Shown here in pieces: positions 45,803-56,715 of a DNA stretch of 64,000 nt; within the stretch, counting starts at the first letter, position 1, and each line of letters begins with the position of its first letter. Under the pieces are notes generated by a model. The model worked only from the letters and a program-made list of their open reading frames with translations, was not told the DNA's origin and made no database searches. The translations under genes and the position numbers were made by a program. Origin of the DNA: Linepithema humile (Eukaryota > Arthropoda > Insecta > Hymenoptera > Formicidae); NCBI RefSeq assembly GCF_040581485.1, contig NC_090130.1, positions 26,699,418 through 26,763,417 of the forward strand. Direction: 5' to 3'.

Positions 45803-45810
45803 CACCTCTA
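45803..45810. repeat. 8-bp target site duplication, right of hAT
   Basis: CACCTCTA, the exact copy of 41,253-41,260. Confidence 0.95.
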
Positions 45811-45983
45811 TTGAAAGTGCAAACTATTTTACATTATTCAAAGACGATTATTCAGGATATCGTATTGTATCGTTTCTAAAACACAAATCTGATTTATTGG
45901 AAGTATTCAAAGAATTCACAAGATTAGTGAAAAATAAGAAGGGTTATTCTGTTAAAATTCTTCACACAGACAATGAAACAAAG
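45811..45983 (+). pseudogene. Copia-type integrase fragment after the hAT insertion
   Basis: It reads on from the interrupted integrase: FKDDYSGYRIVSFLKHKSD, then VKILHTDNET with the second catalytic Asp. Sequence identity to copia ends near 45,983. Confidence 0.75.
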
Positions 45984-46151
45984 TAATATAAAAGTTATTT
46001 TAAAAAAACGCTTCTCAAATTTTAACTTTGAAAACAAATATCTCAGTGAAGATGCGTTGTAGAAAAAAATTTTATAGCAACTTATGAGGTTATTTTTATC
46101 TGTTCTACATGCCCACGAGAGATTGCCCACCTTTACCGAAACACCTTGTAT
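45984..46151. other. Non-coding segment ending in a CACCTTGTATA terminus
   Basis: About 160 bp without a gene, ending ACACCTTGTATA, which resembles the CACCCTGTATA ends of the foldback MITEs. It is possibly a decayed MITE end, and it borders module copy II. Confidence 0.35.
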
Positions 46152-49100
46152 ATTGCCCTCTTCATTTTTCACCAAAACAATACACAAAATAACATAAAAT
46201 AGAAATAATATTAAATAAAAGGAAGATGTACCTTCATCATTTCTTTGAACTTAATATTCCAATTATAAAAATTAATATAATAATTTATTTGTTATCAAGA
46301 TGTCAATAAAGGTGTTTAAACATTAAAAAAATTTATGGAAAATTTAAAAGATTTTACTTGGAAAGAGCAAAGTATCTCATAAAACGGTAGAAAACTTTAC
46401 TATCTCGATCGTGAAAATTATTATCTATACATTTAAACATCTAAACGCCTGTACTTTTAATATAATACTATATTTGCGCAAAAAATTTCTTTCATTTTTC
46501 GAAAGAAAATCTTGCTGTTTGCTCACCCGAAGTTTTGTCATTATCTTTGTCACCGACAAACTGCAAACTCACTGTCAAAGCAGAAGTTTCAAAATTTATC
46601 GATGTAAAGAAATAAAAAGAATACAAAATTTGTATAAAATTATTTAATCTTGCCTATCCAAAAATCCTACCTAATAAAACAATTCTATCTAATAGAAAAT
46701 TCTACCTATAATAAAAGATGTAGATATCTGAAAACTCGTGTAAATCAAATAAACCGAGTAACGCGGATAGAGATAATGATTTAACGATTAACGATTTAAT
46801 TCATAAGTATCGATTTAATATCACGTTATACGCATTTTCGTGTACGCAAATGACATCTCTCACTTGAGAGAATTCCGAGGATAACGACCTCGGCGTTTTT
46901 CGAGTGATGCTTAGCGCAGAGCTCAGCTCAGTTACCGCTATTTGCATCGAAAATCCGAGAGCAATTGTCTCGATGTTTCTCGCAGGACGCTAGCGCAGAG
47001 CTCGGCTCAGTTTCCGCTAGTTGCGTCCGAAATTTGTATTGATAGTCGACCATTGTTCAATGTTCGATCATATCAATGTTTCGAGATCCGTGCTCGACCA
47101 TCATCAATGGGACCACGAATTTCGAAAGTCCATGCTCAACCATGGGATCAACACTGGAACTACCGACGATTAACATATACCAACTTCTATTTCTTTTTTC
47201 TTTTTTTATAAAAAGTGATAAAGAGAAAAAGTACATTAATTAATTAAATTATTTAACACAATGCAACACAAGTCACAGAAAAAAATCTCAAAAAATACAA
47301 TATAAATTTAAATAATTATTCTAAAATGAATAAACCGGTCATTTTGACCGCTTTGATAGTTCTAGTGTTCTAGTGTTAAGCCATAGGACCACGGATGCAT
47401 GGGTAAGCTAGGAAAGATTGCGAAGAAATTGACGTATAGCAAGAATAAATATATATTTTAAAATTGTAAATAAATTGTTAATAAAAAATGCACTCTTTCT
47501 TTATTAGATCAATTATTTCAAATATACCATAATTCATTAATATATTTACGTTTGTGTAAAAGAATTTTCTTTTTTATTTTTAATTTAAATTTATGATACA
47601 TTTGTGGTACATATGTATTTAAAAATTTTCTTACTTTTGCTTTTTAACGCCAATTTATAATATTTAATCCTGGAAAGATATAAAAAAATAAACCACTTAC
47701 CGTAGGGAAGGAAGAAATGAAAGTACACATTTACACACAGAAAAGGAATTTTGCTATCGCAATAAAATAATTGTTGCTATTGCATGTTAAATATGTTAGC
47801 GATAAAATTTCGCTATTGTAACTACTTTTACAGATTATTCAATATGCAACAAATCTGGTTTGTTCAAAAAATCGACAAATTTTGAGATGAGAAAACAAGT
47901 TAAAATTCGCTGTTACAACAAAATAATTAATTTTTAATAAATTTATTTTACTATTGCAATGAATTGTCGCTATTAATACAAACTTTGATAATAAGATAAA
48001 AATAAATTTCTTATTATATATTAGCAATATAATTTGCAGATTTAAAAACTAATTTCGGTAAATAAAATTATTATCTATAACAAATCTCTTTGCTGTTCAA
48101 ATAATAATCAACTGTAAGAAATTTTGCTACGATAGCTTATATAAAATTTACTGCGGCAGCAAATACTTTTTTTCTATGTATTAACAAGTTTTATCTTTTA
48201 TTTTATGTATAATCTTTTTTTTAAATATTTTTTTCTTCTATTTTTTCTTATATAAAAAAAATATAAATAAATATATAAACATATATAAATATATAAACAC
48301 AAGTACATTATTCAGAATAAAAATATATTAGGTTATTTAAAAAATTTGTAATAATTTTTATAATAAAATTGAAAACTATTTTTATATGTTTAGAGTCATC
48401 TTTGTTCAGTAATATATGCACCATTGTTTTCGACAACTTTTGGCCATCTTTAACAACTTGTGCATACATTATTAAATAAAGATATATAAACATATAAAAA
48501 TTGTTTTCAATTCTGTCATCAAAAAATTCTACAAACTTTCTGAATAATTCAATATATTTTGTTCTGATCTGTCAATCATGAAATACATTTAGGAAATATT
48601 CCAGGATTAAATATTCATCAACGCATCTAAGTCCTAGCCTATCCATTTTAAGATAATGAATCGAAGAAATAGTGTACCTTTTATAATTTTATTTAAAGTA
48701 TTCTGGTGTATGATTATATTTTTAATATTATATGATTAATATTTAATATATATGCATTCAAAGGGCTATTAGGCTGATGAAAGTTGTTTCAACTTCGGGC
48801 TCAATCAAAATCAAAATTAGAAACACTTTGCTTTTTTTTAATGTACAACGCATTTTGCAGGTTACATATTTTTTAATAATTTTTATAATTATAATCTAGT
48901 ATAATATGTATTTTTTCTAGATATATATAATAATATTGGTAACACATAATTAAATTTAATATAAATTAACTAGAAAAATAAATACTTCGTTCTTTTAAAA
49001 ACAAATGCACGTACAACTCAAAATACTTTTAAAAAATACGAGAGAATAAAACTTTGATATAACTACTATAAGGCAATAAAAATTATACGACCTGCAAAGT

Positions 49101-49176
49101 GTCTCGCGTCTATATATTTTCACACTATTATTCGATCCATTATCTTAATAATAAAAGACAAATTAAACTAACTCAC

Positions 49177-49227
49177 CGATCGATGCGCAGCAGCGGAGTT
49201 GTCGTTCTGTTGATCTGCATAGTTGAT
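49177..49227 (-). CDS. 51-nt microexon of module copy II
   Basis: Identical in sequence and splice sites to 24,716-24,766 (acceptor TTTTACAG, donor GTGAGTTAG). Frame-preserving length. Confidence 0.5.
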
Positions 49228-49501
49228 CTGTAAAACACGAAATAAATCAAAATTATAGCAGCGTTCACAATATGAAATATTTGTGAAATCATAAAAAATA
49301 TTGAGTACATTGAACTTTTAATTCGTTTTCTAAGCAAATATGTAATAAAAAAATTATTAAAAAAGTTTAATTATTTAAATAAAAAGTAAAAAAATATACA
49401 AATAAATTTTAATAATGATAAATATTAACTAATGTAAATATTTTGTCTTTCAAATATTTTAATGTACAATATTTTCAACAAATAAATGAATTATTGCTTA
49501 C

Positions 49502-50179
49502 CGTAAAGTTGCTCCGCCGGCGCCCGATGCTCCTCCTGAGCCTCCTCCTCCTCTCAGTGGTCCTTCGAAGCACTTACACTGAATCACACGCGTTCGCGGC
49601 GCATGCATTGCTCGCATGCGTACCTGAATATGAAAATCGCGCGATACTTAAAACGACACTCCCGACATCGCAGGCGAATCGAACCGAACTGTCCAAGCTG
49701 CGACGTTACGCGCGAATTTCGTCCGCGTTTCAGACGACCACATTTATCAATTGGGGCACGATTCTCTCAAAACAGAGGGCAAAGGTAAGCTCGAAGAAGA
49801 TGAGGTGCGATTAGTCATGCAATCAACCGACTAGATACAAGACATCTGAAAAGCAATCGGTAGCGTTTGACTAACTCCGGTAGCCGTCCTCGACTACCTT
49901 CGACAGTCCGGCTATCTGTACAACTAGCGCGCTGCACGTAGAACCGAAGATTGCCCTGCCGTAGTGGAGATTTTATGATTGAAAGCGACCTTTCCCCCCC
50001 CTGAGCCAAGCCTAAAGTAAAAAAAAATCGTGTCCCAATATTTGTCATACAGCAAAAATGCGTTCATCTATAGATTCGCTATAACTCTCGGCATTAACGG
50101 CACTCCCGACGCGCATTTTGTTATACTATACGACGGAACGAATATATTTTGTAGCACCGATTACGCGCACAAAGTTGAT
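49502..50179 (-). other. Exon-like segment with repeated GGAGGA end, module copy II
   Basis: Counterpart of 25,045-25,720 with a few substitutions and 2 bp longer. Donor CTTTACG before GTAAGC is kept. Confidence 0.4.
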
Positions 50180-50545
50180 CTGTAAAATAAAAAAATAAAT
50201 GCAGATTAGTGTTTGAAACATTTCATAATTATAAAATAATTACTGCGCAGTATTAAAAGTATTAAAAAATATTAAGTAAATACAATATTTCATAAGCTTA
50301 TAAAACAATCTTCTTTGCTACTTTCTTTATTTTGTTATTTTATCATATCATAAAATGTTAACTACGAGATATAAAATTGACTGAAAATTTTAAAATACAC
50401 ACAGAGAGAAAAAAGAAAAAACATAGAAAATGCTTTTTATAAAATTTTAAGTTAAATTTCTTTATGGTGTTTTCACGTTTTAACGTTTATTCATAAATGT
50501 ACAGAGACTGCCAGCCAAATATTTATCAATAAATAATAAATGTAT

Positions 50546-50776
50546 AAACGTTAATCTTACATAAATTAAATATTTATTGTTTAATCCAAACTTTTAATCT
50601 CAGAAATATATTAACTAGATTTGTTTAGATTTGTGCATTATGTAATAAGAAAAATTTTTCTGTAAAGTTTGTCTTAATACATAATGCATAAATCTAAACA
50701 AATCTAATTATATATTTCTGAGATTAAAAGTTTGGATTGGACAATATAAATATTTAATTTATGTAAGATTAACGTT
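50546..50776. repeat. Palindrome with arms of about 100 bp
   Basis: AACGTTAATCTTACATAAAT on the left pairs with ATTTATGTAAGATTAACGTT on the right. In between, TTTAATCTCAGAAATATA pairs with TATATTTCTGAGATTAAA. The surrounding 'actgccagccaaatat' occurs as a direct repeat on both outer sides, so it looks like a foldback MITE. Confidence 0.75.
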
Positions 50777-51857
50777 TATTCATAAATGTAGGGACTGCCA
50801 GCCAAATATCTATCAATAATACATGTATACAATTAATTATTCTTTTCCGTGGATACTGTGATTACAAATTGAATGAAATACAAAATTATTGCGGAGTTTC
50901 CTCGATATGAGTGCAAAAAGCGTAGCGACGAGACACGTTCAATTATTCTTTTCCAATCAATAATCTAACATATTTTGCAAACTATAAACTTTTGTATAGT
51001 GATAACTGCTATAAGTAGATAAGTTGATTTTTATACAATGAAATACTTTAAATCGAAGTCACAGCACAAAATAATGCAATGAATGAGTCGCTGTACAAGA
51101 TTTTACGTGAATTGTTGAGAGACTTTTATCAGCGCGTCTCTAAAATTCCACGTTACTGATTACTACAATCGTATATAAAATTATCGAACTATTGATTTTT
51201 CATGCGCATATTTTCCCACAAATCGTTTTTTTAATTTTATTTTTACAAAATGCCGTAAATAAATCTCCGATGATCACATAAACTAAAAGTGTTCGTTGAA
51301 TAAGAAATTTGCCTTGTATAGAAAGATACAAAACTAGCACAATCGTGAAAGTTCATACAAAAATTCAGCAAATAAAAAAATACAAAAATTTTAGAACAAT
51401 AAATTACAAAATTACAATTCTAGCAATCTCGATTAATTATACTGAACGATATTCAGTCCAACATATTATAAAAACTATGTACGTACTTTGAGATAAAATG
51501 TAATTATAAAGAATTATAGCGTTCGTATCAATTTTAACTGCAATATAATTAAAGAAATTTGCAAATTTTTTTTCTAACGTCTAACGCGATTAAAAATTCT
51601 TTGTGATCATTCGAGAACCAAGGATGTATAATATATATGATTGTTAACAACAAAAAAGAGCTATTAATAACATTCTTGTCAGTACGTCTTTTTTGTATTT
51701 ACCAAGTAACACTCTGCCGATACGAAATTACACATTAAACAGATGTTAATTGAACAAAATTTGATTATTATTACATAAAATAATTTTAGTTTAATTATAG
51801 GAAAACTTTCGATACTTTCACTTTGATTAAAACAAAGATAATTTGATCTTTACTCAC

Positions 51858-51911
51858 CGGTACATGATGCGCAGCAGCAGAGTTGTCATTCTGTTGATCA
51901 GCATAGTTGAT
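51858..51911 (-). CDS. 54-nt microexon, variant of the ATCAAC type
   Basis: Minus strand: TTTATAG, then ATCAACTATGCTG... ending CATCATGTACCG before GTGAGTAAAG. It has 18 codons in phase 0 (INYADQQNDNSAAAHHVP). It differs from the 51-nt exons at a few positions and by one extra codon. It ends GTACCG like the 39-nt exon at 53,229, and could follow that exon in frame. Confidence 0.5.
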
Positions 51912-52003
51912 CTATAAAATACGAAAATAAATCAAGATTATAGTTGCATTCAAAATAATGAGTATTTACAATATTTTCAACAAATGAATGATTTATTATT
52001 TAC

Positions 52004-52260
52004 CGTAAAGTTGCTCCGCCGGTGCCCGATGCTCCTCCTGAGCCTCCTCCTCCTCTCAGTGGTCTCTAAAGTATTCACACGCGATCGCGACGTTGATACA
52101 AAAATCGCACGGCACTTTAAACGGCACTCCGCGTTTTATATTACTGGGAAATTACGGCGGAACGATATTATAATAATCATACGATATTTTAACCGACACT
52201 CCCGACGCGTATTTTGTTATATTAGGACAAAAGTTAAACGTGAATATCGCTCATCGCACG
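52004..52260 (-). other. Exon-like segment with GGAGGA end (short variant)
   Basis: It ends CAACTTTACG before GTAAAT on the minus strand, with the same GAGGAG-rich last 60 nt as 25,045 and 49,502. Upstream it has two 'gagtgccgttt'-type repeats but diverges from the other modules. Its 5' limit is not defined. Confidence 0.35.
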
Positions 52261-52491
52261 GAATATGCGTTCGACACGTTGCCGTGTACGCAACAGGTAA
52301 CGATAGAAAAGGGGGAGGAAAATGAAAAAACTGTGAGAAGTAATAGGAATTGGGGGTAGTTGGGAGAGATAACGCACCGATACGCGAACGGTTTGCCTCA
52401 CTCAAGTGTCGCCGTGCGAATAGTAACAGTCCAGGAGCAAGGATTCATTTGTATAAGGTCGTGTCGATGGGTAATTTAGGAGTAGGGGAAA

Positions 52492-52681
52492 AGAATGTGC
52501 CGATAACGCGTGCGAGAGAGAAAGCGTGGTAGTGAGAGAGAGAGGACATAGAGCACGTTGGAATTTTGTTTACTCACAGCGCGGGGAAGTTTGGTGGGGT
52601 TGTTTACATACGCTCTGTAGTCTACGAGCTCTCTCTCTCACTACCACGCTTTCTCTCTCGCACGCGTTATCGGCACATTCT
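52492..52681. repeat. 190-bp hairpin with 50-bp arms
   Basis: AGAATGTGCCGATAACGCGT reads inward from the left and its inverse closes the right end. The arms continue through 'gcgagagagaaagcgtggtag'. Near-perfect pairing indicates a young foldback MITE. Confidence 0.85.
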
Positions 52682-53228
52682 GAATATTTCATAAATAAAT
52701 CCACAAACCCTTCTTTCTTAGACTTGTAGAGTATACTTAGTATAGCTCTATTTAACGTATGAAAACACCATAAAGAAAAATTTAACTAAAAACTTTATAT
52801 TTCACTTAAAACTTTATAAAAAGCATTTTCTATGTTTTCTCTTTTTTCTTTCTGTGTGTATTTTAAAATTTTCAGTCAATCTTATATCTTGTAGTTAACA
52901 TTTTATGATATGATAAAATAACGAAATAATGAAAGTAGCAAAAAAGATTGTTTTATAAGCTTATGTATATCTTCATTATACATATAATAAAGCGACAAAT
53001 AATTGCATGAATTCTAAAGTGAAATATCAATTAATTTATCGTTGATTATCCATCTTAAAGCAACAGATCTATGAAATATTGTATTTACTTAATATTTTTT
53101 AATACTTTTAATTTTGAATTCTTTTTACTTCCTAAACATATCTACATTCATTAACATAATTTTCATAAATCCGTTACTTTAATATAACAATACTTTAATA
53201 AAACAAGAATAATTTGATTTTTACTCAC

Positions 53229-53726
53229 CGGTACACGATGTACAGTGGAGTTGTAGTCTACGTTGATCTATAAAATACAAAATAATGTTTAAATTAAAGC
53301 AATAATTAAAAATTTTAAACATGTAAAAAATATTTGCCATTTATAAATATTAAATAGTATAGATATTTTACTGAAAATTCTAATCCTTTTTAAATAGTCT
53401 AAAATATACATTTGGTACATATTATATTATACATATAGTTAGTTATATTACATGTGAAAAAAGTACTGCATAATCATTAAGATAAGTATTCTTCAAATAG
53501 ATAATAAATAAATAATAAATTATATATTATACAATACCTTTATAGTTGCTACGTCGTCGCATGATACCCCCTGGGCTTCCTCCTCCTCACTATCCATCGA
53601 TGGCTGCTCTTTTATGCCACACTCACTCGCGAAAACACGGTTAATTATGAACGCGCGACACTTTGTTATAACGACAAAGGAAAACTCGAAAAACACGATC
53701 GCGCATGAGGCTACTATTTGACACAT
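53229..53726 (-). CDS. Secreted-protein-like gene start: signal-peptide exon plus 39-nt microexon
   Basis: Exon 1 is 53,538-53,726 on the minus strand: ATG, 63 codons, ending ACTATAAAG before GTATTG. Residues 1-25 are hydrophobic (MCQIVASCAIVFFEFSFVV) and look like a signal peptide or anchor. An acidic stretch DSEEEEAQ follows. Exon 2 is 53,229-53,267: acceptor TTTATAG, 39 nt (INVDYNSTVHRVP), donor GTGAGT. Both exons are phase 0, so they join in frame and could continue into the 54-nt exon at 51,858. This is the only copy with an open first exon; the inverted copy near 55.1-55.35 kb has stops. I do not recognise the protein. Multi-exon effector-like or silk-like proteins are possible, but nothing proves it. 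Confidence 0.5.
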
Positions 53727-55349
53727 AGCAGAGCAATGGCATAGAAAAGAAATTGAAAACAGCGTAATTAATTTTTCGCTTAACCCGTCGCGACTATGCT
53801 ATACCTAAACTACTTTCCATGTTTTTCGTGTGCGTGAATTAATATAAATCGGGATTTTACTGTAGAAAATAATTTTCTAATATGTATCGCGATCGCTATT
53901 TGAGAATTAATATGGTGAAAAGTACGATACGAAGAAACTTTTGCTGCTCTGGTAAGATAATAACACGCAAAAAACAAAATTCAAAAACAAAACCCTAACA
54001 CTACATGTGAGTAATTTCGGCACTAGCGTCGAAGATTATTTTTCGTGATCTAAGACGCGTGCGCGCGCTGTTGTCTTGCGTACTTATTGTCCTTGCGTGT
54101 AATAATTTGCTCACATTCGCACGACGGCATTCGCGCGAAGCACACGGCAGCGGAAATAACTCTGTATCGTTCTCCTTATCATATTGTTTTTCAAATCGTA
54201 ATTGCAATTGATATTAAAAGATTATTTTCTACAAACAAAAGTTGCCGATTCATACTATTTCTCATCTTCGGAAATCACGGAAATTTTGTAAAAATAATTT
54301 AGGTATATCAGCCAAGACGAATGGTAGCAAAATTGACTGCGCAACTTTTGATATCTTTCTATCGTTGTTGCCTGCTGTGAGAATGAAACGGATCATAGTT
54401 TCATGCGATCGCGCTTTTCTTTGTCATATCATAATAAAGGAAAATTCGAAAAATACGCGATTGTATGAAACTATGATTTATTTGATTCTCACAACAGGCA
54501 ACGACAGCAAAGAGAAATCGAAAATTGCGCAGTCGATTTTGCTTACTACTCGTCGCAGCTATGCTATGCCTAAACCACTTTCGCAAGTTTTTCGCGCTTC
54601 CCGTACATGAGATGTAATATAAATCGACAATTATTTGTAGGAAATAATCTAATATCTGTTGTGATTGTGAGGAATAATACGGCAAGGAGAATATTAAAGA
54701 AAAGTTTTTGCTTGCTCTGTGACGTATTCGAATAAGAATGTGAATAAGGTGATAGCGCGCAAGACAACATACGCCGTGCCGTAGATCACGAAAAACAAAA
54801 ACGATCCCCGACATCGCGAGCTAGCATCAAAATGCTTTAGCGCGTGTCGTCAAGGAGAGTTTTGTTTCTTGCGATTTACATCGCGGCGTACTCTTAACGC
54901 GTTATAACCTTATTATCATTTGCCCAAGGACACTGAACCAGAGCAGACGGCAATGAGTCTTTTTGTATCGCTCTCCTTACCGTATTACTTTTCAAATGAA
55001 GACACATATTAAAGATTATTCCTTACAACTAATTACTAATTTGTATCAATTCTCATGTGCGAAAAGCACGAAAAGTAGTTTACATGTAACATAGTCGCGA
55101 CGGATAAAGCGAAAAGTTAATTACGCAATTTTCAATTTCTCTTCTCTGCTGTTGCTTCTGCTATATATCGAATTGTAGCCTAGCACGATCGCGTTGTTCG
55201 AGTTTACCTTTGTCATCATGACAAAGATCGCGCGTTTGTAATTAACCGTGTTTTCGCGAATGAGTGCTCCAAAAAGGAGCAGCCATCGATGGACAATTGA
55301 GAGGAGGAGGAGGACTAGGAGGCATCAGGCGACGGCAAAACAACTTGTG
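53538..55349. repeat. 1.8-kb imperfect palindrome centred near 54.44 kb
   Basis: Sequences left and right of about 54,440 are inverted copies at several places. The first exon (53,538-53,726) mirrors 55,150-55,349. The stretch with 'gtcgcgactatg' near 53,795 mirrors 'catagtcgcgac' near 55,092. An inner pair around 54,330-54,420 and 54,455-54,560 shares 'gttgcctgctgtgagaat'. Exon-like units read outward on both sides, so the centre could be a shared promoter region. Confidence 0.7.
55150..55349 (+). pseudogene. Inverted, broken copy of the signal-peptide exon
   Basis: Plus-strand counterpart of 53,538-53,726, ending ACAACTTGTG before GTAAGT. The ATG is not kept, and in-frame TAG and TGA codons are present, including TGA just before the GAG repeat (GACAATTGAGAG). 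It is probably a dead first exon, or a non-coding 5' exon. Confidence 0.5.
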
Positions 55350-55714
55350 GTAAGTAATTTATCGTTAAAAAGTTATTTTTTTTAAATAATAGTGCAGGGG
55401 CTGATTTAAAACAACAGTATTGTTTCAATCAAAGAGCTATTTTGATTAAAATAAAAGATAAAACTATGTATCCGTATTACACACAGAATGATCACAATAT
55501 GATGTAATAAAGCTTCAGAAGCTTAAGTGAATAATACAATTATATTCCTTAATTTATTTCAAGTAAATTTGAGTTAAATTTAAATTTAAAAATTTAATTC
55601 TTTGTTTAGACGTGTGCATAAATAAACGAATATAAAGTTTAATGTGCGCAGTAATTATTTTATAAATATTAATTATTTCAAACACTAATCTGCATTTATT
55701 TTTTTATTTTACAG

Positions 55715-56390
55715 ATCAACTTTGTGCGCGTAATCGGTGCTACAAAATATATTCGTTCCGTCGTATAGTATAACAAAATGCGCGTCGAGAGTGCCGTTAA
55801 TGCCGAGAGTTATAGCGAATCTATAGATGAACGCATTTTTGCTGTATGACAAATATTGGGACACGATTTTTTTTGACTTTAGGCTTGGCTCGGGGGAGGG
55901 AAAGGTCGGTTTCAATCATAAAATCTCCACTACGGCAGGGCAATCTTCGGTTCTACGTGCAGCGCGCTAGTTGTACAGATAGCCGGACTGTCAAAGGTAG
56001 TCGAGGACGGCTACCGGAGTTAGTCAAACGCTACCGATTGCTTTTCAGATGTCTTGTATCTAGTCGGTTGATTGGATGACTAATCACCTCATCTCCTTCA
56101 AGCTTATCTTTGCCTTCTGTTTTGAGAGAATCGTGCCCCAATTGGTAAATGTGGTCGTCTGAAACGCGGACGGAATTCGCGCGTAACGTCACAGCTTGGA
56201 CAATTCGGTTCGATTCGCCTGTGATGTCGGGAGTGCCGTTTTAAGTATCGCGCGATTTTCGTATTCAGGTACGCATGCGAGCAATGCATGCGCCGCGAAC
56301 GCGTGAGATTCAATGTGAGTGCTTCGATGAACCACTGAGGGGAGGAAGAGGCTCAGGAGGAGCATCGGGCGCCGGCGGAGCAACTTTACG
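55715..56390 (+). other. Exon-like segment with repeated GGAGGA end, module copy III
   Basis: Acceptor TTTTACAG before ATCAACTTTG, and donor CAACTTTACG before GTAAGC. It has stops in all frames over its length, so at most part of it is coding. Counterpart of 25,045-25,720. Confidence 0.4.
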
Positions 56391-56664
56391 GTAAGCAATA
56401 ATTTATTTATTTGTTGAAAATATTGTACATTAAAATATTTGAAAGACAAAATATTCACATTAGTTAATATTTATCATTATTAGAATTTATTCGCATATTT
56501 TTTTACTTTTTATTTAAATAATTAAACTTTTTTAATAATTCTTTTATTACAAATTTGCTTAGAAAACGAATTAAAAGTTCAATGTACTCAATATTTTTTA
56601 TGATTTCACAAATATTTCATATTGTGAACGCTGCTATAATTTTGATTTATTTCGTGTTTTACAG

Positions 56665-56715
56665 ATCAACTATGCAGATCAACAGAACGACAACTCCGCT
56701 GCTGCGCATCGATCG
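56665..56715 (+). CDS. 51-nt microexon of module copy III
   Basis: Acceptor TTTTACAG, then ATCAACTATGCAG to CATCGATCG, donor GTGAGTTAG. Identical to 24,716-24,766 and 49,177-49,227 but on the opposite strand. Confidence 0.5.

Larger units (their letters stand above)
39555..45983 (+). mobile_element. Decayed copia-type LTR retrotransposon, 3' truncated and split by an hAT element
   Basis: GGTAATGGGCACAG at 39,565-39,578 resembles the initiator-Met tRNA half-molecule primer site of insect copia elements, so a 5' LTR probably ends near 39,560. Then come gag, a zinc knuckle, protease, pre-integrase and the start of the integrase core. The hAT insertion (41,261-45,802) splits it. After it the integrase continues to HTDN near 45,970 and the element stops. 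No RT, RNase H or 3' LTR was found. The 5' LTR start could not be located. Confidence 0.8.
46152..50242 (-). repeat. Module copy II (4.1 kb) of the 44-kb element
   Basis: Direct copy of module I with scattered substitutions and small indels, for example an extra stretch of about 95 bp near 48,845-48,940. Identity begins at ATTGCCCTCTT in both. The match stops near 50,242, where an inverted-repeat segment begins. It carries the same two exon-like segments on the minus strand. Confidence 0.8.
50243..53113. repeat. 2.9-kb segment bounded by inverted repeats of about 230 bp
   Basis: The left arm starts TATTAAAAGTATTAAAAAAT and includes 'gaaaatgctttttataaa' and 'ttatggtgttttcac'. The right arm (about 52,755-53,113) is its inverted, slightly rearranged copy. 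The segment interrupts homology between modules I and II and encloses a 54-nt microexon and one GGAGGA exon-like end. No transposase is seen. Confidence 0.65.
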
